Position numbers and translations under genes: made by a program. 64,000 nt of DNA from Adineta vaga. Taxonomy: Eukaryota; Rotifera. Shown here piece by piece: positions 21,019 to 33,278 of the stretch (its first letter is position 1; each line of letters starts with the position of its first letter). Below the pieces are notes generated by a model, which ran no database searches, was not told the DNA's origin, and saw only the letters and a list, made by a program, of their open reading frames with translations. Location of the stretch: contig CP075493.1 in NCBI GenBank assembly GCA_021613535.1, positions 14,694,001 through 14,758,000 of the forward strand, read 5' to 3'.

Positions 21019-23221
21019 TTAGTTTTTAGGGTATAGGTGTATGTATGGATTAGACTGTCTTTTCAATAATGTTATGTCTCTTTTTTTTCGTTCCCCGTCA
21101 TGAATATAAACCGGTACGTAAGCATGACATAGTCGAAATTGATCCGGTGCATCTACTTGACATTGTAAGTAAATCGTTTCGTCTGGTGTAGTAGCAGTTG
21201 GTGCGACTATAACATCATTTCCTCGTTGCTATGTAGTAAAACAAAACCATTATGAGCTTTAGGTTTTAATTCTGATAAAATACATACTGTAATAAAATGA
21301 GGAAAAATATTATGATGCGAATATAAACTCCATATCACTTGATATTGCTGAACACCTTTTACACGACATCGTACAGTTACTTTTTCACCAGGTCCAATGA
21401 TTACTTTTTTTGGTTGAACAAGTATCTCAACTGATTCGTGTTGTTGCTTTTGCCATCGTGATTGAACATTAATACGTAATGTTTGATGAGCTTCATCATG
21501 TGAATTACAGACAATAAGATGATAAATACCAGCTATGTCAGGTGTAGCATGATGAAGAGTAAGACGATTTGACTCAATTGTAAAGGCTGATGACATTGGT
21601 TCATAACCTTGATCAGTATATTTATTCCAAAGAATTTCAACAGGTTCAGATGACTATATGTAGAAAAAAATAAATTCATTTATTTTATGTTTCTATTCGA
21701 TACATACAGCAATTGTATATTGAATAGTCTTATTTTCACCTTCTTTTAAATCTATTGTCTGTGGATGAATACTTATCTTTAGTGGACCATATGTTTGGCT
21801 GGGTTGCACTCGAATTTCATATGAAATGTCAATATGTGTACCATTCTTTTTATATAATTTGCAATTATAAGTTCCAGAATGATTAAAATGTGCATGTGTG
21901 ATGAGTAAATTATTAGCAATCTGATAGACACCCCTAGGAAGTCTGTCGACATTATCATATTTCCAATAAGTAAAGTTATATCCAGGTGGAGATTGAATTA
22001 ACTGTCTCACACCTTCACTAATGAATAATGGACTCAATGGATTAAATACCGGAGGAACATTCTCACTTGGTTGTTCTTAAAAATAAATAATATCATGTGT
22101 AAGCTTTTTTCTTCTTCTATATCATTAGATATGGTTACTTATAAATGTAAGAGTACGATGTGCTTCTCTATACATAGGATCGAGAATAGAACACCGATAC
22201 TCTCCTGAATACAATCGTGAAACTGGATGAATACGAAGCATTTTTCCATATGGATGAAATGGTTCTTCATCAGTAATAACCTATAAGAAAACATATCTTA
22301 AACTTATGACAGTAGAATTAATACATACTTGACTATTAAAATACCATTTAATATGTTTTGAATCTGACATCTTTGCACCAACACATTGCATTACTACATC
22401 ATCTCCATCAAATATATCCGGTGCAATGATTTGTAAAATTTTAAAGCCATTTCCACACTATAACACAAAATAGAAATCGAATTAATGTTCATTTACTATA
22501 GCAGATGTGCTACCCAAGTTATTGGTTGTTGATAACCAGGAATTTCTTGCATAGTAATAGTAGCTGTATTGATATTTCTTTGTGGATCTTCTGCCACACA
22601 TGTATATTCACCAATATTACCTCGATGAATCAGTGTAACAAGTATTCTTAGTGTTACTCGTGATTCAGAGACATATGTATCGTTTGTATTAGTGAAAATA
22701 TATCGCTAAAATGATCGAAACAATCGTTTAATAAAAAAACAAACAGGTGAAGGTGATATCTAAGAGTTTTACTCGTTCTGGTTTCTCTTGAATCCAATAA
22801 ACATGTATACTTGTATCAGCACCATAAACATTACAAATAACTTCGTAAGTTTCTCCCAGTCTTACTCGGAGATTATTAGGACTGACAACAACCTGCAGAG
22901 AGAGTCGAAAGAATTTTGTTTCAGATTCAGTTGAATTTTCTAAATAAATACTACATTAATATGAATCACATAGTCGATAATTTTATACTGTCTTCATCGA
23001 TCGTATCTGAAAATAAATAAGAAAAAAATATGCGATTATGGAAACAAATCAATAGAAATACCGGTAGTTGTGATGTTATTCCATGTAAATATTGTTGTAT
23101 CGCTAGCGTTGGTTGTAATATAATCAGTTACATCCGTGGAAACATCCGATTCTGTTTTGATTTTGTGTACTGTGATTAAGTTTAATAGAAATGCGAGAAA
23201 TATACACTGCGCAATTTGCAT
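21019..23221 (-). CDS. Secreted protein with about five immunoglobulin-like domains, nine exons
   Basis: Reconstructed exons: 23221-23062, 23006-22989, 22939-22773, 22705-22514, 22457-22329, 22280-22139, 22075-21708, 21653-21288, 21228-21019. All introns are GT-AG and 45-100 nt long; coding length is 1752 nt, exactly 584 codons. The protein starts with a signal peptide (MQIAQCIFLAFLLNLITV), has a short Thr/Asp-rich linker, then Ig-like repeats with the Cys...Trp...GxYxC pattern (YEVICNVYG...WIQ...GEYTCVAED; VVMQCVG...WYF...GEYRCSILD; SGTYNCKLY; TVRCRVKG...W). There is no C-terminal membrane segment or GPI-like tail, so it is likely secreted or matrix-bound, similar in build to perlecan-type Ig arrays. 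The 18-nt second exon is the smallest exon seen here. Partner unknown. Confidence 0.82.
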
Positions 23222-23681
23222 TTTTACGAATAATATAAGGAAAAATGATAATATTCCTTCGTTTTAGTACTGTAATACATATTATAGCGACTGTTTGTTA
23301 GCTTTCATCATCTATAATCGATTATATGTCCAAAAATATCTCTTCTAACGAAAAGATAATCAATCATACACTTTCGGTACTTTATGTCGCGTCTATGATA
23401 TCCACGAACCGAGATGATATATGCAATTGCTTTCTCCTCCATACTAACAGAATTCATCATCATTATACAGCACTGACAATGCAATTCTTCCCGTAGACTG
23501 AAAAGATACGAATAAAAAAAGAACATTGTCGTTAAAATAGTTCGACGTGAAGCGAAAAAAATAGTTGTATTGCACGACTAGATCCAGTACATACAATTCA
23601 TAGTTTGTTCTATAATTCCGTTCACACTCATATTTTCTATGGATCAAAAGATTTAAATACTACTCGTTTATATGTCTGCAA

Positions 23682-23773
23682 CAGGTGGTGAGGATGTGGT
23701 TGGATGTGAATGAGAGTGTAGATGTCGATGCAATTTATGTGTAAACGCACTACCCACACCCACATTCTCAAAG
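23682..23773. repeat. G-rich/C-rich fold-back element
   Basis: Long G-rich arm (gtggtgaggatgtggttgg) and, 30 bp on, a C-rich arm (cactacccacacccacattc) ending in ctcaaag. Confidence 0.4.
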
Positions 23774-23836
23774 TATCATTTACAAAATTCATTTCATCTA
23801 CATCACATCTTTCTATTTGAGTTATTGTTGCTAAAG

Positions 23837-23980
23837 AAGGATTATTTATTAATTGCTCTCAGGATGATAAGTTTTGGTTTGGACCAAATTATGAATATAC
23901 ATTTAATTCGCCAACGTATTTTCCTGATATAGTTGACATTCAATTTGATAAGAAAAAACATATTCCTGATGATCTTTTAA
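23837..23980 (+). pseudogene. Copied fragment of the downstream LDLa/EGF receptor exon 1
   Basis: About 145 bp match 25248-25395 with only a few changes, one of which turns the Cys codon of PNCEYTF into Tyr. It codes for the LFINCSQDDKFWFGPN segment, then stops at ttaagttaa. No start or splice site accompanies it. This is a truncated duplicate roughly 1.4 kb upstream of the source. Confidence 0.85.
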
Positions 23981-24348
23981 GTTAAATAATAAATATGTCC
24001 AATTATGGTTGCAAGAGACTGTAAAAGAAAAGTATATGTTGATGAAACAATTGTTGTCATTGATATATCTGTACACATCATACTTGTTTGTAATGATGAA
24101 TTATATGGACGAAAACTAGAAGTTGAATAAATATTAGGAATTAACATTGATATCAATATTGGATAAGAATTAAATAATATTATTCGTGTTATACATTCAA
24201 TTGTTTGAAATTCCAATCTGAAATGAATTTCTATCATTTCAATTATTAGAAAGACAAAAAATATCCTCATGAACGTATTTCAAAATGAATATGAGAGTAA
24301 AAACAAAAACAATTTAATCACGAACATTTCTAATAATTTGACGGTATG

Positions 24349-24400
24349 CTTGAGGATGAGGGTGTTGTTCTTCTCTACACGTACCGTCACGCACACCCGA
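24349..24400. repeat. G-rich/C-rich fold-back element
   Basis: G-rich arm (cttgaggatgagggtg), pyrimidine centre (ttgttcttctc), C-rich arm (gtcacgcacacccg). Confidence 0.45.
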
Positions 24401-24896
24401 TCTGTTCATATTAGACGCAGTTTTTACCGTGTATGTAAATTTGAGCTCTTATATAAGCGGCGGTCATTCAGTTTATTTATGTCAAATTCTCTAAATTATA
24501 TTACGGTGGAAAGATGTAGATATTTCATCTTTACATTTCGATTTTCTATAGAACTCAAAAATTAACTTCTATAAAAAACATATGGATTTTGTTTTATTAT
24601 AGTAGTTATGATAGTAGGAAATTTTACATTTATTAATCATTTCTTTTTGCTACGTTATTTCATTCAGTATTTGTCTGAAAAGCAATGTAGTTTAAACAGT
24701 CAAGATCATGTTTTATATAAGAACATATGTCAGCCTTTTTCTTCGACGAAAATCTATCAGCCGGACGTATACTTCCTGATACGATTATAATTATTAAGCG
24801 GGACTACATTTTTAAGTAATATATTTATTACTTTATTTCAAACAGATGTTCATCTAAATTCTTTTTTCATATTTTTTCAGTTAGTCGATAACTATA

Positions 24897-27800
24897 ATGC
24901 CGATGTACACGATCATAATTATTGTGTTTCTTGCATTATGCAACTCATATGATGTTCCTAAACGAATGTATGAAACACGTGGTGTTACCGCAGCTGGTGC
25001 TTTTGATTGCCTACATGATGTTGTTCCGAAAATATTACACGACGATTTTTTTCAGTCAAATGCACGTTTTCATACTGTGCGCTTTTGTCGACAATCAATA
25101 TCAAATTCTTTATCCAAAGAAAACAAAAATGTCATTTATGGTAATCCTATTACATTTGATTATCTACGATCAATAAATATTACAAGTGAACAACTTTTTA
25201 ATTGGTACGCATCTATGGATACAATTGAAGAGTATGAATCAGGTGTTAAAGTAGGATTATTTATTAATTGCTCTCAAGATGATAAGTTTTGGTTTGGACC
25301 AAATTGTGAATATACATTTAATTCGCCAAAGTATTTTCCTGATATAGTTGACATTCAATTTTATGAGAAAAAACATATTCCTGATGATCTTTTATCAATC
25401 AATAATAGTGTATGTTTCGAGACAGGTGGCATCGAATGTCAATCTGTTTTATGTTTAGATTGGCGAGAAATATGTGATGGTAAGATATCAATTCATATCT
25501 TTTAGATTATCCTAAGAAGAAGAGGAGTTGAACTACTAGTAATTTTGCAACTCTCTTGTTCTCAATTGATACACGCCTTTCCTCAGAATGCGATCCATGT
25601 ATCGTTTGCTTCTTCACCTATACCATCGATAGAGGAAATCTACGTTTACTCTTTTGAGTATTGCTATATAATATCTCTATCACAATACTCTAATTCTTGT
25701 AGGAAAGATCGATTGTACTAATGGATTCGATGAAATCCATTGCCACGCTCTTGAAATCAATGATTGTGATCCATCAACCGAATATCGTTGTCTTAATGGA
25801 CAATGTATTGATAAAACGTTTTACTGGGACTCACACGTTGATTGTATGGATTACTCCGATGAGATGTATAGACATGGCAGTTTTTGTTTCGATGCTTTTG
25901 ATTTAAGATGTGAAGACACAGTATGTCCTTCTACATGGTTCTCATGTGGTGATGGTGATTGTTCTGATGGACCAAGTTTAAATTCATCAGAGTTATATTG
26001 TAAATCTCATCGAGATCGTCTTTATTTCAAACAAATGCCATTATCAAAAATAATTTTATTTTCAAACATACACATTATTTATGATAATCTAATGCCTATA
26101 ACAATTTGTTTTAACAAAACATTATGTCCATATTTATTCAATAATGATAATACAATTACAACGAACTACGATGGTCTATATTGTCGAGCTTTTGAAACGT
26201 TTAGTAATGCAACATATGTTAGTTTTTCTGACATGATCAAAGATCTAAAACGTTTTGTACTTTCGTGTTCATTATTACCTAAAAATGATCTAATGAACAA
26301 TTGTACATTGTTTAAATGTAACGATGGAAGTAAATGTTTTTCAAAACATCGATTATCAGATGGTCAAAACGATTGTTCAGATGGAGAAGATGAACATCAA
26401 TCAAATACATGTAATCTTAATCTTCCATATAGATTTAAATGTTATAATGGAATAAAATGTGTTCATCAGTCATCGAAATATAATGGTATTGTAAGTATAT
26501 AGAATTGAGGAATGTTAACTTTTTAAAATATAGTTATTCTAATGAATGTTTTTGAAATCTATCATTTATTGTTATTATTAATAGGATGATTGTGATGATA
26601 GAAGTGATGAAGATTCTACACATGAATCTCTTTGCCTTGATCAAAATACAGAAGAATGTTATGCTCACCGTCAAGAAAGACATCCGTTTAATATGACATT
26701 TAGTCAACTTTGTAATCGTATTCTTGAACGTACTCCAGATACGAATAATGACACAGATGAATCGAATTGTCCTTTGTCTGAATGGAATTGTTTAACACAT
26801 TACACTAAATGCAATAAAGTCTGGAATTGTCCTGATGGACATGATGAACTGAGTTGTGAAGAGTCTTTGCTTTCTTATCATCATTGTAATCCTACAAGTC
26901 ATTTTTGTTTGAATATTTCAGATGGTTATGCAATATGTTTACAAAAAGAACGAATTGGTGATGGTATCATTGATTGTGTTGGCTCATTAGATGAACGAGA
27001 ATTTTGTCGTATTCATTTTCCATATGAATTTATGCGTCGTTATCGTTGTCAAAATTCTACTAAATGTATTCTAATTGAAGAAATATGTGATTGTCATCAG
27101 CATTGTCCGTTAGATGATGATGAAACAATTGCATGTCATTGGCTTAATAATGGAAGGGAAACGAATTGTGATCCGAATCTATTTCGATGTCGTAATGGTC
27201 AATATGCACCAACCATATCATTTATAACACGCTGTTATGATAGTTCTTTAACATGCAATGAAAAAGAAAGTCAACTATTTTGTGATCTAAATGATCGATC
27301 AACTAGTCGACCATTTCTTACAATTGATATGAAAGAAATTCCTGAATTAAAAAATAATCGACTCATTCGAAGTTTATCAAAAGATATTGATATTATTCAT
27401 TGGTATTGTAATAGAGGAGTATATGTTTATTCACCTAACAGTCCACTTGGTTTCTATTGTATGTGTACAGACTCTTATTATGGTGATCGATGTCAATTTC
27501 AACGTAAACGAATTGCAGTTTTTCTTCAATTACGAACTACAAGTTTATTTAATTCTCTTCTTCCATTATACAAAATTGTTATTCTATTAGTACGTAATAA
27601 TAGTTCAAATTCAATAATTTCACATGATCAAATATTATATACACCATATCGTTATTGTTTACCACGATATTTAATTCAATTATATTATCCAATAAATCAA
27701 TCATTATTTCCATTGATAAATCATTCAGTACATATTCACGTATTTGTTGCAAAAACATTAGAATATCGTACTTCATGGATATTTCCTGTTCCATTTGAAT

Positions 27801-29791
27801 TTTTACCTGTCAATCGAATAGCAAAACAATTATATATACCTGATAGTTCCGCAACACAAACAATTCAATTCAATACTACAAATTGTACTTCATGTTCAAA
27901 TGTTTCTCGTTGTATTGGTTATGATACTGATCTTGGTCGAGATATTTGTGTATGTCCACTAAATTTAACTGGTCGTCGTTGTTTTGTTCCATTTAATCCA
28001 TGTGTTAAACAGAATTGTAGTGGACATGGAGAATGTTTACCAGCTGATTCACGTTATTATGAATCTGAACAATATATTTGTATATGTCATGTTGAATGGT
28101 TTGGCGATGATTGTGAAACAATGAAAGCTCGTATTCATGTGATATTTGCTTCAAATATTCTTATACCATCATCAAATATTGTATTTCTTCATAGTTTTAA
28201 AATTAATCTTTTTCAGGAGCCAATACATTTTACCTATTTTCACCGTCTTCGTTCAAACATATCTAATTATACATTTTATTTAGAAGAGGAGTTTTTGGAC
28301 AGTCTTATTTTCATTCAACTCTATGAAAATCGTGATCAAAATGACTTTTATCTTTTATTAGTGCGTAAACCAGATAGTGATGGTTTAGTAGAAATCAATA
28401 GTGAAGTTGATTCATCTCGTCGATGTCGACCAATAAATGAATTATTTAATTCTACCATAATTAATCTACCAAAATTACATCGTGTTAAATATTATCAACA
28501 AGTATGTCTTGAAAAATATAAAAAAGAAAACTTAATGTGTTTTTATGATGATCAATTAATGTGTTTATGTGATCAAAGAAGTTATAGTGATTGTTTTAAT
28601 TTTGAACCCACATCATATGGATGTCCAGAAAACAAATGTAATGGTCGAGGTATATGCGTACAAAATCATCATCTTTGTCCAAGAAATTCATTATGTCTTT
28701 GTGAACCATGTACTTATGGAGAACTGTGTCAATTCTCTAGAGCTGGTTATTCTCTTTCACTTGATGCCATCATTGGATCACATATACGTCTAACAACATC
28801 GAAGACAATTATTAAAATTAGTGTTATTTTGATCAGTTGTTTCATTATTATTGGATTTCTAATGAATATCTTAGGAATTGGAACATTTTATCAACGAACA
28901 ACACAAGATGTTGGCTCTGGTATTTATTTATTGATTTCATCATGTTTTGGTTTGTTGACGAGTATTACATTAACTTTGAAGTTAATTTTCTTATTTATTA
29001 GAAGTCAAGGAAGTGTACTATGTGCTATTACTGAATTTCTGATTAAACTTTCTTTGATAAGTTGTGAATGTTTAAATGCATGTGTAGCTATTGAAAGAAC
29101 ATTAGCTATCAAACGTGAAACTAAATTCTCTCGATTAAAAAGTAAAATAATTGCTAAATGGATATCAATTCTTGTGCCTATCATTGTTGCTATTATCAGT
29201 TCACCTGAATTAATATATCGTCGAATGGTTATTGATGCATATGATGAAACAAATTGGTGTGTATTGACACTTAATGCTGATCAACCGATACTTTTGACTT
29301 TATATTCAACTTCAAACATATGTTTATTTGTAATTCCATTAACAATCAACTTAATATGTAGTATCATTATTATTATTGGTATAGCTCGAATCAAACAAAG
29401 AACTGCTGGAAAAGTGAACAATATTAGACGTCCAGTTACTATCAATCTTGGTTTTACTACGATAAATATGAATTTTATGTTGCGAATAGAACCAAAAAGT
29501 ATTAGAGCACAAATAGTTAAACATAAACATTTATTGATTGCTCCGATCCTTTTAGCGATATTTGCTATACCTCGATTAGTATTTGCTTTTGTATTTGTGT
29601 GTAGTAAACTTGATCGACATCCATTTGTTACTTTACCAAGTTATCTTATTGGCTTTTTACCTTCAATGTCTGTACTCTTTGCATTTATTCTACCTTCTGA
29701 AGTTTATCGTAGAGCATTATTTATTTTTGCCAGAAGTATCGTTCCTGTATGTGTTCAAAATTATTTTCTTGCATTTCAACAAAGATCATAA
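24897..29791 (+). CDS. Large receptor: LDLa and EGF ectodomain with 7TM tail
   Basis: Three exons: 24897-25479, 25703-26490 and 26585-29791; introns of 223 and 94 nt; 1525 residues. It begins with a signal peptide (MPMYTIIIIVFLALC). The first 200 residues carry no known domain. About seven LDL-receptor class A modules follow (for example CDPSTEYRCLNGQC with DCMDYSDE; LSDGQNDCSDGEDE; WNCPDGHDELSC), then four EGF-like modules (CMCTDSYYGDRC; CVCPLNLTGRRC; CICHVEWFGDDC; CLCEPCTYGELC). The last 330 residues form a 7TM domain starting at KISVILISCFIIIGFLMN, with a Glu-Arg (AIERTLAIK) in the DRY position. LDLa modules bind Ca2+ and protein or lipoprotein ligands; the tail should couple to G proteins, like LGR or relaxin receptors in principle. 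Such receptors are numerous in bdelloids. The cytoplasmic tail is very short. Confidence 0.9.
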
Positions 29792-30264
29792 CTAACTAAA
29801 CAGGGGTTAAGGGTGAAGGTGTGGATGTGAGTAAAAAAATCGGACTCTCAAAATGAACAATATTTATTTTATCGAAAATATGATGTGGTGGTCTTATTTT
29901 ATATGAATCTACATATTAACAATAATTCAAGTTATCTCATCACATATGTAATATTTGAAAGCTACGAATTCAACTTTGGAGTTTGACAATGCTAACCAGA
30001 TGAACATTCCATGTTCGAAGCATTTCGATGATTTTCTTCGTATTTCAAATGACACCACATCGTTGTATTCATATGCCAGTTAAAAGAATAAATTTTATGT
30101 CCTTAAAAGCAGAAATTCCAAAATAACTCAATAATTATATATGAATATTGTGACGTGAAAAGATAAATCTAAGAATAGAAACAATATTTTGTAACTGTAT
30201 ATACGTAATAACTTCTCTTCTCGTATACCTTATCGATATTTAGAAAGAAAAAAAGAATACTGGA
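29792..30264. other. Intergenic region before the tandem array
   Basis: Holds a fold-back element. 30095-30160 is a diverged match (roughly three quarters) to the segment just before the end of each 6.2-kb unit (36365-36430), suggesting an older duplication at this border. Confidence 0.5.
29803..29853. repeat. G-rich fold-back element
   Basis: ggggttaagggtgaaggtg then tggatgtgag, followed at a distance by cggactctcaaaat. The C-rich arm is weak. Confidence 0.35.
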
Positions 30265-30545
30265 AGTTTATTTTATGACAAATTATTAACAGATATTTAT
30301 AGAAATATAAGAGCGATTCTATGACTTTTTTACTGCATGCTATAATGTCCATTAACAAAATGAAAATCTCTTTTGATCCCTCGTTCATACACAAATAATA
30401 ATATAGCATAATTTAGTTGAATTTTTATTTGATATTGAAAATAAAATCAAAGTAAATATAGACTCATCATGGAATATGTTTGATGTGATTAAATATAGTT
30501 TATTTTTATTTTAAAAGAAGAGAAAGAAAATAAAAAGAGAGTAGT

Positions 30546-31019
30546 TTATTGACGAATGATGTCCAATTCAGGTTCAAAAACTGGTATTCGAGGTATTTTT
30601 TCTTTGAATATTGGTAAATCAATAATAAAACAACGCCAAAAATCTGGTTTAACAATAAATGTAACACATAAACCACCTCCTGGACAACACCAGCAACCAA
30701 TATAACTACGACAATATTTATTTGCCCAATCTTTGTATTTTTGATAATTCAATGCCATAAATAATCTATAACGCCACCAACAATCAGTTGGTGGTTTAAT
30801 AATGATATCATATGGTATTAATTTAAGAGCTCGATATTGATGTTTATCTTTAAGTTCAACTTCAAGAACATTCTGATCACATTGAGCCAAGCCTTGATAT
30901 TGTTCTTCACTTAATTCAAGTTCACCTGTTTCAATATCAGCTCTTTCGATTGTAGCTGCATTGATTGTTGTAAAAACTCCTACTGTAATAAGTAAGATCA
31001 GTGTTAATGTTTTGTACAT
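30546..31019 (-). CDS. Secreted Cys-rich 157-residue protein, copy 1
   Basis: Single exon. Starts with a clear signal peptide (MYKTLTLILLITVGVFTTINA). The mature part begins with an acidic stretch (ETGELELSEEQYQ), then a core of eight cysteines including DCWWRYRLF and the cluster CRSYIGCWCCPGGGLC, and ends with FWRCF and a Pro/Ile-rich tail. An even cysteine number suggests four disulphides. I do not recognise the family. It is identical in all three units, and one silent change (near 30866) separates copy 1 from copies 2 and 3. A strong compact promoter lies directly upstream. Three identical intact copies beside a decayed neighbour suggest that this gene, if any, is what the amplification serves. 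Confidence 0.82.
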   Translation of the reverse strand: MYKTLTLILLITVGVFTTINAATIERADIETGELELSEEQYQGLAQCDQNVLEVELKDKHQYRALKLIPYDIIIKPPTDCWWRYRLFMALNYQKYKDWANKYCRSYIGCWCCPGGGLCVTFIVKPDFWRCFIIDLPIFKEKIPRIPVFEPELDIIRQ

Positions 31020-31063
31020 ATTGAATTGTATGAATAAATAAAACTTGATTAGATATCATCCAT

Positions 31064-31160
31064 ATTTATAGGTAAAACGAAATAGCTGTATGCGTCAAAT
31101 GACAAGTATAGTGATGCGTAACAAGTACGTAGTTGTATAAATCATTTTCTATTGACGTCA
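31064..31160 (-). promoter_or_regulatory. Promoter of the 157-residue gene
   Basis: On the minus strand there is TATAAAT (31064-31070), 45 bp before the ATG; GTACTTGT (31121-31128); TGACGCA/TACGCAT half sites (about 31090-31120); and a perfect CRE, TGACGTCA (31153-31160). The same promoter is found at 37260-37356 and 43453-43549. Confidence 0.6.
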
Positions 31161-31603
31161 TGAAGGTTTGATCAGGAATACATGACTTACATTTATATAC
31201 GAAGTAGTTTAAAATAGGCTCATAGTTATTATTCGTAATTCACATTTAGTTTAATTATCAGGTCTTCTTTATCCATTAGAGGATTTACGTATACTTCATT
31301 CGTATTTATGTTCCTTGAACATAAACAAGTAGCATTCGCTCAACTCTCTTGTAGAAATCTTCTTACGAAAGTAGAACATCAATTTACATAGTGTTGAAAG
31401 ATTATAGTCATTCATACATTGAATTATGAAAAGAATCCAAGGGAAAGGAAGATAAGAAAAGTGAAAGGTAATAATTCTTATTTTCTTGTTATTTTGAAGT
31501 GTTGCTTAGTAAAGGATGTACTGTTCTGTTTCTTTTCTTCTACACATATTGCCCATGTGCATGCAACAAAGCATTCAAACTTCAGTAGAGAAGAACGGTG
31601 AAA

Positions 31604-32924
31604 ATGCAGCCGAGCAAAGAATAAGAGTAGTTAAAAACAACAACGTGTTTGAATATTTTGTCCATGCTAGAGATTTTCAATGGTGAAATGTTTTTTGTTT
31701 CGTGATTATACATTCTCAGTATCGTCAAACTTGATTTGTGAGAGCATGAATGTATTCTTCGTAAAACACATGTCATTATTTGTTGATGGTGATTCATTTT
31801 CGTCAGTATTCGATAAACATGTCAAGAATCAGCCATACAATTCATTCGTCTACGCTTCATTCTCACAGAAAGAAAAGTTTCTACATAGAATGTCTTCACC
31901 GCTCCGACAGCATATTCAATGGATGCGGAAATCGAACAACAGTGATACATTACAATCCGAATCAGAAGAATGGAAATGGTATTCTGATGTTGAAACAGCT
32001 ATAATTGAAGAAGGTTTTCAAGATAAGCTTTCTAATATATTACTAGATGACTATCACATTGACTTGAAATGTTTCCTTGAAATATCAAATAGAGATGAAA
32101 ATATTCAAACAACTGTGAAACGAGTTCAACACGAACCAGTAGAAGAAGGAAGACTGAGAGCCACTCGATTGATGCCCAATCCTGTTCTACCATCGGCACC
32201 CTTCACAAATCCACAATTGGGCTTCATCTATGCCACCCAAAACTATTTCAATATTCGTCGTGATCCCGATGATGACTCTGTTACTCGACGCTTGTTGATA
32301 GAAAAAGCTGCTGAAGGTTTCATCATCGAAGGCAAGAAATTGAGCAAACAAAAGGAAGGCGAATGGCTTGCCCATCAACTACTCAAGGTAAACAAGGAAC
32401 TTCGCAAGAAGTTTGGCAATGTTGTACTCGTCTTTATTGCATGGAATCGTTTCTTTATAAGAAAATTAATGAATATATGCGATTAGTGGGTGATGAAGAG
32501 TATGAAAATCTCTGGAAGAATAAACTTCCTATTTTTGGTCCGTTTGCCTTTCTTCTTCTTTGGCGTGAGGTAGAACCTTATTCTAGCAATTCAAAGAAGA
32601 CTGTCTATCGAGGAGCTTACTTATCTAATGATTTAATTGCATATTATCGACAGAAATATATACCTAACACTGAATGTCAAAATCAAGTACAATTTCCTTC
32701 GTTTACATGAACTAGCCAAAATAGAATGAAGGCAAGAACAATTCGGTAATGTTCTGTTTGTTATTGATATTATTGAATCTAAAGGTCCCGATGTATCGCC
32801 TTACTCTGACTATGACGAAGAAGAATATTTACTTGCTCCAAACTTTCTCTTTTATATTCGCTCGTGCATCTTTGATAAAACTATCGACAAATGGATAATT
32901 AATCTGCAACACGATTCCATCTAA
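31604..32924 (+). pseudogene. WWE-domain ADP-ribosyltransferase, dead copy 1
   Basis: A WWE domain (WKWYSDVETAIIEEGFQ, LLDDYHIDLKCFLEIS) is followed by an ART domain (LYCMESFLYKKINEYM, KTVYRGAYLS, FPSFT-stop-TSQNRM, DEEEYLLAPNFLF). WWE domains bind poly-ADP-ribose; ARTs transfer ADP-ribose from NAD. The gene is broken: a frame change between GNVVLVF and TRLYCMESF (about 32410-32440) and a TGA (32708-32710) replacing a Ser codon in the conserved S-T-S motif, both shared with copy 2. Copy 1 also lacks a base just after the possible start (31607) and has an extra base near 32740. The catalytic Arg and ExE residues are still readable. A TGA after FVHARDFQW suggests that the N-terminal part is also disrupted. 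Confidence 0.8.
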
Positions 32925-33020
32925 TGTGTTTTGTTTTCGCTTGGTTTCAATGATTTGTTGAATTGTGCTCTTCTCTATAGTTTCACATTCTGATACAAAT
33001 AAAATTCAATAACTACGTAA

Positions 33021-33074
33021 GATTGAGGTTGGTTTGAATATATACTTCACCCACATTCACACCCTCAAGATTGG
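33021..33074. repeat. G-rich/C-rich fold-back element, copy in unit 1
   Basis: gattgaggttggtttg and ttcacccacattcac then accctcaagattgg; the ends TTGAGG and CCTCAA are complementary. Confidence 0.4.
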
Positions 33075-33278
33075 CAACAATATTCTTTGTACAATTATAA
33101 TTCGAAATAAGAAGTAAAGTGTATTCGAATTTATCGATCATTTCTACGCATATGCAATGGATCTTTTCTCAACTTGAATTAATAATACTGTTACCCAACG
33201 TGTACTTATTGAATAACAAATGAAAATTTGAATAAAAGAAGTACATAAATAGGCAAAAAGTTAGTTTTAATACTAATT

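Larger units (their letters stand above)
23222..24896. other. Intergenic region with a duplicated receptor fragment
   Basis: Contains the fragment at 23837-23980 and fold-back elements at 23682-23773 and 24349-24400. A minus-strand frame at 23977-24270 is open for 97 codons but shows no family features, and I do not call it. Confidence 0.4.

Noticed and set aside
23308-23647. Two overlapping minus-strand frames upstream of the Ig gene
   Set aside because: No coding signature; Tyr/Ile-rich composition expected of AT-rich spacer.
23977-24270. Minus-strand 97-codon hydrophobic frame
   Set aside because: Ile/Ser/Thr-rich but without 7TM landmarks, and it overlaps the end of a duplicated fragment; could be noise.
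31419-31601. 60-codon plus-strand frame in each tandem unit
   Set aside because: Lies in the 5' flank of the dead ART gene with no recognisable features; being repeated adds no independent evidence.
32340-32440. A short intron to explain the frame change in the WWE-ART gene
   Set aside because: The only GT-AG pairs near CTCAAG|GTAAAC give an intron of about 20 nt or leave the frame unchanged; a real frameshift is simpler.
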